Assembly: GCF_009730915.1 (NCBI RefSeq)
Contig: NC_052475.1
Span: 21,448,285 to 21,512,284, forward strand
Source: Dioscorea cayenensis subsp. rotundata
Lineage: Eukaryota; Streptophyta; Magnoliopsida; Dioscoreales; Dioscoreaceae
Reading direction: 5' to 3'
DNA length: 64,000 nt
The translations under genes were made by a program, and so were the position numbers. Below are positions 56,314 through 64,000 of this stretch, one piece after another (positions within the stretch are counted from its first letter, which is position 1; every line of letters begins with the position of its first letter). The notes beneath the pieces were generated by a model, which saw only the letters and a program-made list of their open reading frames with translations, was not told where the DNA came from and did no database searches.

Positions 56314-56421
56314 TTGAAAGTATTCCTGAGGACCTTCCTTCTTATTACTTTACCCTTTTTTCCTTTCTTAAAGTTCTCTAGCTTGAAAGAGATATGGTCC
56401 TCGATCATTCTCATCCCATTT

Positions 56422-56452
<31 letters not shown>

Positions 56453-57898
56453 ACCAATTAAATCTATAGCTGATATTTCAATGACAAATAGAAGATGGAC
56501 CAATGGATATGTGCCAAGTATCCTTGGGAGTGTTACGTGGTCACGTGGGATGGTGAATTAATGCATGCATGGCTCATGCATGTGTTGTGCTCTTTCATCA
56601 ATACGTGCATATATGAACATGCATATGCATTGGTTAATTATACTACACAAGGAATCACCTTTTTCTGCATGGAAGGCATAAGCCATGAAAGCTTTTCTTT
56701 TTTTCACCTTAGAGGGTGCCGGTGTTGCATGTGTGAGAGTGGACATTCTTAAGGATCTACCCTTTTGATGCTCTTTGATATATCTTCTTGTAGATTTCCA
56801 AGATCTCAACTATTCCTAGTACTGAGAATATATCAGACAATACATTGATTATATTTATATAATTAACTTCTATGATGTTCTTAATTATTTGATGATTAAT
56901 CTTTTAGTTCACATTAAAATGCATCTAATTTACTCTCATTATAAGTCTAATTGAGATAAGGCAACAGATATGAAATTAATAAACTCAATATTGTTTTCAA
57001 CAATTTCTTTTGTTCTGTAATTTTCCATTGTTTTTGATCAACAATTCTTAAAGAAAGAGTTCTTATTCGAATGCCGCATAAAATTGACGCATCGTTAGAG
57101 TTATTCGACAACTATATGATCTTTATATATGCCTTCTAGATAGAAAAGGACTCATTTCTTGATAAGATTGCGCATACACAACTTTATGATGCATGAGTTA
57201 TTTTTAGATATAGTTCTGTGGATTTTTTCTCCATTGATGTGCTCCTTTGCACCACATTCCACATCTCAATCAAAGCGTGCATAATTCCTAGATAAATCAT
57301 GAATCAATTCATCCATATATAGAATGTTTTAATCTAAACATAATTTAATAAAATGTTTAGAATTAATCACTATATATAGCTAGGACTTAATATTGTAAAA
57401 TAGTAAAGCAGTTGTAGAATTTTCTCAATTGACTAGCTAGCAAACATAATATATAAAACTTGCTAGCTTGTGTTGGTCATGAGATGAAGAATACTGCATC
57501 CAAATTAACTTGCTAAAACTCATCAGTGAATGAAAAAACTATATATTATTGTGAAAGCTCAAATTTTACTTTAAAGAATTGCATATCCAAAAAGAGACCT
57601 AATTAAGCATTTAAAGATAAGAAAGAGACCCTTGAAAATTGTATCTGGTTCCCCTTTACAATGTATTATATATATATATATATATATACTCTTTGTACAA
57701 AGGAACTCGATCAAGAGTACATGAGACAATTATATATATAAAATGATTATATATAAATAAAAAAGTGCTGGTTAATTTATGAGGTTTTTAAGCAACAACC
57801 GGCTGTAGTAGAAGTACGGTAGTACGAACATATGTATATATATCTAATTATGAAAAGAAAAGGTGCCTTGGCCAAAGCATTGATTGATGCCCTTGTGA
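56314..57898. other. Region between the two MIR399 promoters
   Basis: Contains (ATC)n at 56422-56452, a P1BS-like GCATATGC (56621), a (TA)n at 57661-57689 and otherwise AT-rich DNA. No protein gene recognised. Confidence 0.6.
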
Positions 57899-57942
57899 GG
57901 ATATGCCAATGCATATCCATTGAGCTCTCAAGCTTTAAATAC
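57899..57942 (+). promoter_or_regulatory. MIR399-2 promoter: inverted P1BS pair and TATA-like box
   Basis: GGATATGC (57899-57906) and GCATATCC (57911-57918), separated by CAAT, form a perfect palindromic pair of PHR1-type GNATATNC sites. CTTTAAATAC follows at 57934-57943, about 190 bp before the hairpin. Confidence 0.72.
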
Positions 57943-57995
57943 ATTGCACCCCTCCAATCATCTTAGTTGCAGAAGGTCACCGTTTTCAAAGTCAT

Positions 57996-58040
57996 GAAGA
58001 AGAAGAAGAAGAAGAAGAAGAAGAAGAAGAAGAAGAAGAA

Positions 58041-58075
<35 letters not shown>
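57996..58075. repeat. (GAA)n(GAT)n microsatellite in the MIR399-2 leader
   Basis: About 15 GAA units followed by about 11 GAT units, between the TATA-like box and the hairpin. Confidence 0.9.
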
Positions 58076-58076
<1 letters not shown>

Positions 58077-58127
58077 GATACATGCATGCATCTACATATA
58101 TATGGTAAAGAACTAGGGGTGGTGCAT

Positions 58128-58226
58128 TACTGGGCAAGTCCTCTAGGGCTGCAAGAGCAGCTTTAATGCATGCATGGATGAGTTATCGATCTCATTCTTG
58201 CTGCCAAAGGGGATTTGCCCAGCAAT
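58128..58226 (+). ncRNA. MIR399: MIR399 precursor hairpin 2
   Basis: The 5' arm from 58130 (CTGGGCAAGTCCTCTAGGGC) pairs with the 3' arm carrying TGCCAAAGGGGATTTGCC plus CAG at 58202-58222, a miR399 variant of the GATTTGCC subgroup. Pairing extends into GCAAGAG/CTCATTCTTGC near the loop. It differs from the common form at position 10 (G for A), which lies at the slicing site and would make a G:U pair or mismatch with a standard PHO2 site. Oriented away from hairpin 1, about 1.95 kb distant. Confidence 0.87.
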
Positions 58227-58984
58227 TCACCTCAACCACTTTCATCAACCCTTCATCCTTTCTCTCCTCTTTTTTGCAGGCAGCAGCTGATAGACGTTTT
58301 CTCAATTGCAGTTTCATCACTTTTTTATCGGGGGCCAGGTGTGTGTTAATTTCCTTATAAATTATAAACGGTTTGGATGCTTTACTTATTTTTAGAAGTG
58401 CTTATTTTTATCAAAATAAATTATTTTAATTTATTTTTACAGTAAGAAACATTTCTATAAAAAAATAAAAATCTTTAATAATGAGTACTTTCTATAAAAA
58501 AAAAATTATAAGCTTTAGTCTGTTTTACAACACTAAAAAACACATTCTCAGAAACACTTTTGGCTCTCGGGAACACTTATTTGTATAATTAAATCTAAAT
58601 CGAATTTTGTTTTTCTAAGCAAATATAAATCGCTAGAGTGGATTGTTACATAAGAGCGGGTGGTCCGTGGGCATACACAAGATTAAAACCTTGCGTGTGG
58701 ACTATACACCCACTTTTCTCAAGACCCAGCTGCTCTTCGTAATACTTTTTTAATGAGTTCTGAGTTTGTCCATGTAGGAGTCGTATCCCTTCTAAAATTG
58801 CATGGTATGAGGGACTCATCAGTTTGGTATAGTTTCTGTAAATCTTCAAAAAGTGCAATTATTGGACTTTCATTGCCCTATGGTCAAGTTAATAAATATT
58901 TAAAGGATCGATAAGTTACTGTAAGTCTGTAACTAGTAGACCTCTATATCTGTATATTCCTTCACAAACCCTTAAATATGGACA
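58227..58984. other. Intergenic DNA between MIR399-2 and the solo LTR
   Basis: AT-rich start, then a mixed stretch (58640-58900) with short open frames lacking recognisable domains. Nothing assigned. Confidence 0.55.
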
Positions 58985-58989
58985 CTTAT

Positions 58990-60401
58990 TGTCACGCCCC
59001 GACCCGCAGGCCCACGGGACGCGACAATCGCCGCAGCAATCCCGAGGAGGGATACCCCGCCACTCAACCCTTAGGATGCCGCAAGGCTGATCAATACACC
59101 TGGAATTCAATAATATATATAACGCAGATATAGAGCAGAAAGGAACAATGTTACACAACTATAGTATCAACAACAACAACAACAACAGTAGGATACAGAA
59201 AATATAGAGATTCACAAAATACACAAGGAAACAACCTTAACAACAGTAGGAGATGGAAATACACATAAGTTTAAGAGTATCTAAATACTAAACCATGCAA
59301 CAAGGTTTTCTATACACTAGTGGATCCATAAGTCTTATAACATGTTCCATAACAACAATAACATATATGAATTGAAGGAAATACAATAGAAGATAGAACA
59401 GAAGCAAATGCCCAATACGCTGCCACACTGTCACACCTACTACCTACAACAGACTGGGAGGAAGAAAGAGGGATGAGTAACTAAAGTTACTCAATGAGAG
59501 GAGGTTAGCACAACTTTAGCAAAAAGCAACAATAATAATAATAAATCATCAAAATAAATGCTTTACCAAAAATAATACTACTTTAGAAACATTAACACGC
59601 ATAATAGAAGTCTTTAAAAGAGGTAAAATAACATAATAATACCAAGAAAACCCTTTTTTACCCCAACTAGGGTTTACAACACAAAAATCATAAAACATAG
59701 TTTTGAAATAAACATAATACCCAACACTCACCCAACATAACTTGGTCTAGAAAACTCTCTAAACTTTCGCCGTGGCCATGGCTAGGTTCAGAGCCGCCAA
59801 GGTACTCATGCCCTTGACGTTGACCCATCAGTTCACCGGTTGGTGACTCAGGCTACCCGATGAATATCCAGTCAAGGCTCTACACTCCCACCTGACCGGT
59901 GAACTGGCCCTCGTAGTAATCAGCCGGTCAACACACCACCTCAACAGGCTGGCCGTGGAGACCGCCTACTGCAGTAGGATATCACCATAACAAATCACCA
60001 CAATAAACATAACTCCACTCGGAGTACAATATCCATCCATAATCATAAATCAATAATACCTCGGCCATTTGCACGAGGACAAGATAAACACATAAGCAAA
60101 GCCCAAACTTTTAATACAAAATAATTTGCAAGTCCCAACACAAGAAGCAACATGGAAATCATTTCCATTCAACAATTCAAAATTTGTTTCAAGCTTAGGA
60201 TTTCACCAAATCAAAGATTTTCACAACAAATCTCAAGTTTCATACAAAATAAGGATTTGATCACAAACTCATAGATACATATATCAACCACGATATCAAA
60301 TCAAAAGCCAAATGAGACATCCAAGATTTTCTCAATAAGAACCATCATTCACCAAAATACCAAACAAGTATAAATCAATAAAACTTACTTGAAACATGAT
60401 A

Positions 60402-60437
<36 letters not shown>

Positions 60438-61297
60438 CATTCTTCTAATAAAGCTATGCTAAATAATTCCACTCACCGGATCGGCAATTTGTCTTCCTCG
60501 CAAACTACTCCTCGGCTAAGTCTTTGCCTCGAGCCAAGACTTCTTCTCCTTGCCAAAGCATAACAAAACACAACAAAAATTAGCAAAAACAAAACAAACA
60601 AGAAAAACCCTAAGTTTTCTAACAAACAACCCTAATTCGATCCTAGGATTAGCTCAAAACTAGGTTTAAAGGTTACCAATGAATTTCTAGGGGTTTTAGC
60701 TTCATTCTAATCCAAAGAAATCAAAGAAACAACCAAAGATTGCCCTTTCTACAGTAACCTCGGAATTACTACAGTAAAACCGCCCTTAAACTATGATTTT
60801 CTCCAAATTTACAACACCAAATCAAGAAATTTCATCACAAGCATTCTCACACATGAACAACAAGTCAATGGCTTCAATTTAAGCCTATAAACAAGCAAAT
60901 CCGTGGAGAAATCAAGGTTTTTTAAAAAAAATCTAAAAACAAGGAAAATACAAGAAAAATACGGTATAAAATAATAAATCCAAGCTTACCAAGTTCAAGG
61001 GTGAGGAAAGAAGGGAGAGGACACTTGGTTCGCGGGAAAATCTTGCCGGGAAAGAAAAAAAAATTAGGAAGAAGAAAGGGTTCGGTCAAACTAGGGAAGA
61101 AGAAGAAGAAGAAAAGAAAAAGAAAGGTTTTAAGAGAAAATCGTGCTGCTACATTAACGGGTTGCTACAATAGCAGATCACCACAGGACCGGTCTGCTAC
61201 AGGATCAAGCTGCTACAGGACTATATTGCTACAGTATTAGACTGAAAAATCTATAGAAATAAGCTAGTTGAATCTACAGTAAAACCTGGTTATAACA
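58990..61297 (-). mobile_element. Long solo LTR (2.3 kb)
   Basis: Plus-strand ends TGTCACGCCCCGACCC and GGTTATAACA, with a perfect CTTAT duplication (58985-58989, 61298-61302). The minus orientation is preferred because LTRs ending in GGTCGGGGCGTGACA are common in plant Ty3-type elements, and because TACTGTAGCA motifs then lie near its start, as in copia element 1. It contains (TA)n (60407-60434), no coding frame and no internal region, so it is a recombination remnant. Confidence 0.87.
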
Positions 61298-61302
61298 CTT
61301 AT

Positions 61303-61604
61303 TGCCTATTGTCAAATATATATCTATATATATATATAAATTGCGGCTTCGAAATTCTTTCAAAAATATTTGGACAAGGAGAGCCAACAGAAAACGCTAG
61401 CCTTTCGTTAATTAAGGGCATGCAAAAAATAATGTTATTCTTAAATCAAGCAGTGTATTATAAATTTATAATGATTAATTAGAGTTGATCATGGGCATAA
61501 TAAATTTGAGTGACATTTAAATGACAACTCTAATTAATCATCCTCAATTATCTCATAATTTATTCATGACAAAACAGTGAAAACACATACAATAAAATTT
61601 ATCC
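61303..61604. other. Short AT-rich intergenic DNA
   Basis: Holds a worn TATATATC tract at 61316-61340 and an inverted pair (AATTAGAGTTGATCATG near 61475 versus AACTCTAATTAATCATC near 61525). No gene. Confidence 0.5.
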
Positions 61605-61620
61605 AACCCATTGGCAATTT

Positions 61621-61800
61621 TTGACACAGGACGATAAACGTCACGGTCCCCCCACTGGGGGAAGTCAAGGACAGGCGCCAGAGAATCGCTCCACAGCACC
61701 CTTCACCCAAGCACAAAGCATTGGGTGGAGCAAGGCTCGAACACGCGACCTCCATGAAACTCTTGGGGATCCGGTACCACTAGGCCATTAGGCCGGTGGT
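61621..61800 (-). mobile_element. tRNA-derived SINE, complete
   Basis: On the minus strand it starts ACCACCGGCCTAATGGCC. An RNA polymerase III A box is in TGGCCTAGTGGTACC, and a B box in GTGTTCGAGCC about 45 bp further on. The unit is 180 bp. A perfect 16 bp target duplication AACCCATTGGCAATTT lies at 61605-61620 and 61801-61816, typical of LINE-mediated insertion. No coding sequence; the tail ends GTGTCAA rather than poly(A). Confidence 0.88.
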
Positions 61801-61816
61801 AACCCATTGGCAATTT

Positions 61817-62580
61817 GAAAAAAAAAAAGTTTATTTTCCATTATCAATAAACACTCCTTTTGAATTGTGAATAATTGGAACACACTGTGCAACCTCATGC
61901 TAGAGATATCCTAATGATCTTACAACATTTAAACCATATGTTGGGATACATACTGTTTATTTTACAAAAAATATAGGGCAGTGGATTTGGCATATTTTTA
62001 TAAAAATGAAGAAACATAATACGTTAATTATAAAAACTACTTAAAAACATAATATGTTAATTTTTCATAGTATTGATTGTGAAACAAAAATAATTTTGAT
62101 ATATTTGTAAAAAAATTAAAATAAACACCTATAAACATATTTTAAAAAAAAAATTCAAAAAAGACATACTATTCATGATGAAAAATAATCCAAAGAAATC
62201 GGTTCCCTAGTAACTATCATGTAACTAAGATGCGGCTCATTCTTATGGTTTATAAATTTTACTTTTTATTTATTATATAATATAGAGATATATTGGTAAT
62301 TACCTTGAAATATTGGTACCATTTATTCTAAAAATTATAAAATTGAGACAATCTAATAATGAAAATAAGCGGTTCTGACGCAACTACCACGGAACTAGAT
62401 CCATGAAATCATCTCTCACATGTGCGTAAAAATAAAATTTACTAAACTAAAAGCAAAAAATAAATAAAAAGAGGAAATAAATACACTCACTACTCGAATG
62501 AAAAGTTGTAAAAAACGGAATAAGGATAGATTGGAATACTTGAGGGTAATTTTGTCATTTCGTCACAAAGAAGCAACTCA
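61817..62580. other. Intergenic DNA upstream of RPL11
   Basis: AT-rich, no gene; an A-run follows the SINE target site at 61818-61830. Confidence 0.55.
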
Positions 62581-62582
62581 CA

Positions 62583-62624
62583 AAACCCTAGAAAAGGGTC
62601 AAGCGTTCATTCTTTTATCTCTTA

Positions 62625-62670
<46 letters not shown>
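62583..62670 (+). promoter_or_regulatory. RPL11 core promoter/leader: telo-box and (CT)n
   Basis: AAACCCTA at 62583-62590 is a telo-box, typical of plant ribosomal-protein genes. A (CT)n tract at 62629-62670 lies in the probable 5' UTR, a common feature of TOP-like leaders. Confidence 0.7.
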
Positions 62671-62673
<3 letters not shown>

Positions 62674-62713
62674 TGCTCCTCCTTCGCCGCCGTCGATCGC
62701 TGGATCTCCCCCA

Positions 62714-63946
<1,233 letters not shown>

Positions 63947-64000
63947 TGATACCAATGCCATCTGGTAATTCTATTTGATGTGTGTTTGGTAAATAGTTCA

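Noticed and set aside
58166..58360. Plus-strand open frame of 64 codons
   Set aside because: Overlaps the MIR399-2 hairpin and its downstream transcript; no protein features. A pri-miRNA-encoded peptide cannot be judged by eye.

Overview
This is a stretch of nuclear DNA from a flowering plant. The evidence is spliced genes with plant-type introns, a plant RabA GTPase, F-box/F-box-associated proteins, two MIR399 precursors, telo-box promoters, and a dense load of plant-type mobile elements (copia LTR elements, LINE, SINE, hAT, Tourist-like and CACTA elements). Base composition is strongly AT-rich outside genes. I cannot name the species; a non-grass monocot is possible but is only a guess.

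Layout. 1-1962: antisense LINE fragment inside the large first intron of a RabA1-type GTPase gene whose last exon is at 3918-4353 (+). 5718-14076 (-): a nine-exon gene for an RNA-binding protein with a PABPN1-like RRM; its 4.1 kb first intron carries a small TIR element. 14.9-24.25 kb: MITE-rich intergenic DNA around an intact F-box gene (19615-20811, -). 24252-32371: an 8.1 kb CACTA transposon with intact ends and an ACA target duplication, carrying exons captured from at least four unrelated genes (ERMP1-like M28 peptidase, MenG methyltransferase, ALG1 mannosyltransferase, triosephosphate isomerase), all on the + strand. 33.3-36.7 kb: a MITE and a second F-box gene (34693-35910, -). 36.5-44.5 kb: a third, dead F-box copy split by a full-length degenerate copia element (36700-43119, TSD AAACA) and a solo LTR (43151-43899), and truncated next to an antisense copia element (44533-48226) that lacks its reverse transcriptase. 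48410-49514: solo LTR (TSD CATAT). 50199-52990: 5'-truncated copia element flanked by a 200 bp direct repeat. 54-56 kb: tandem repeats. 56077-56181 (-) and 58128-58226 (+): two divergently transcribed MIR399 hairpins, each with paired PHR1-type P1BS sites upstream. 58990-61297: 2.3 kb solo LTR (TSD CTTAT). 61621-61800: complete tRNA-derived SINE (16 bp TSD). 62714 to the end: 60S ribosomal protein L11 gene (+), truncated by the window edge.

How it works together. Conserved single genes (Rab, RRM protein, RPL11) stand at the two ends. The middle is a tandem F-box cluster being broken up by nested retrotransposons, plus a gene-capturing CACTA element. The two MIR399 loci form a small module expected to respond to phosphate starvation (PHR1 to miR399 to PHO2, established in other plants). 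The most notable items are the multi-gene CACTA capture, the divergent MIR399 pair with P1BS doublets, and the copia fragment with its 200 bp flanking duplication.
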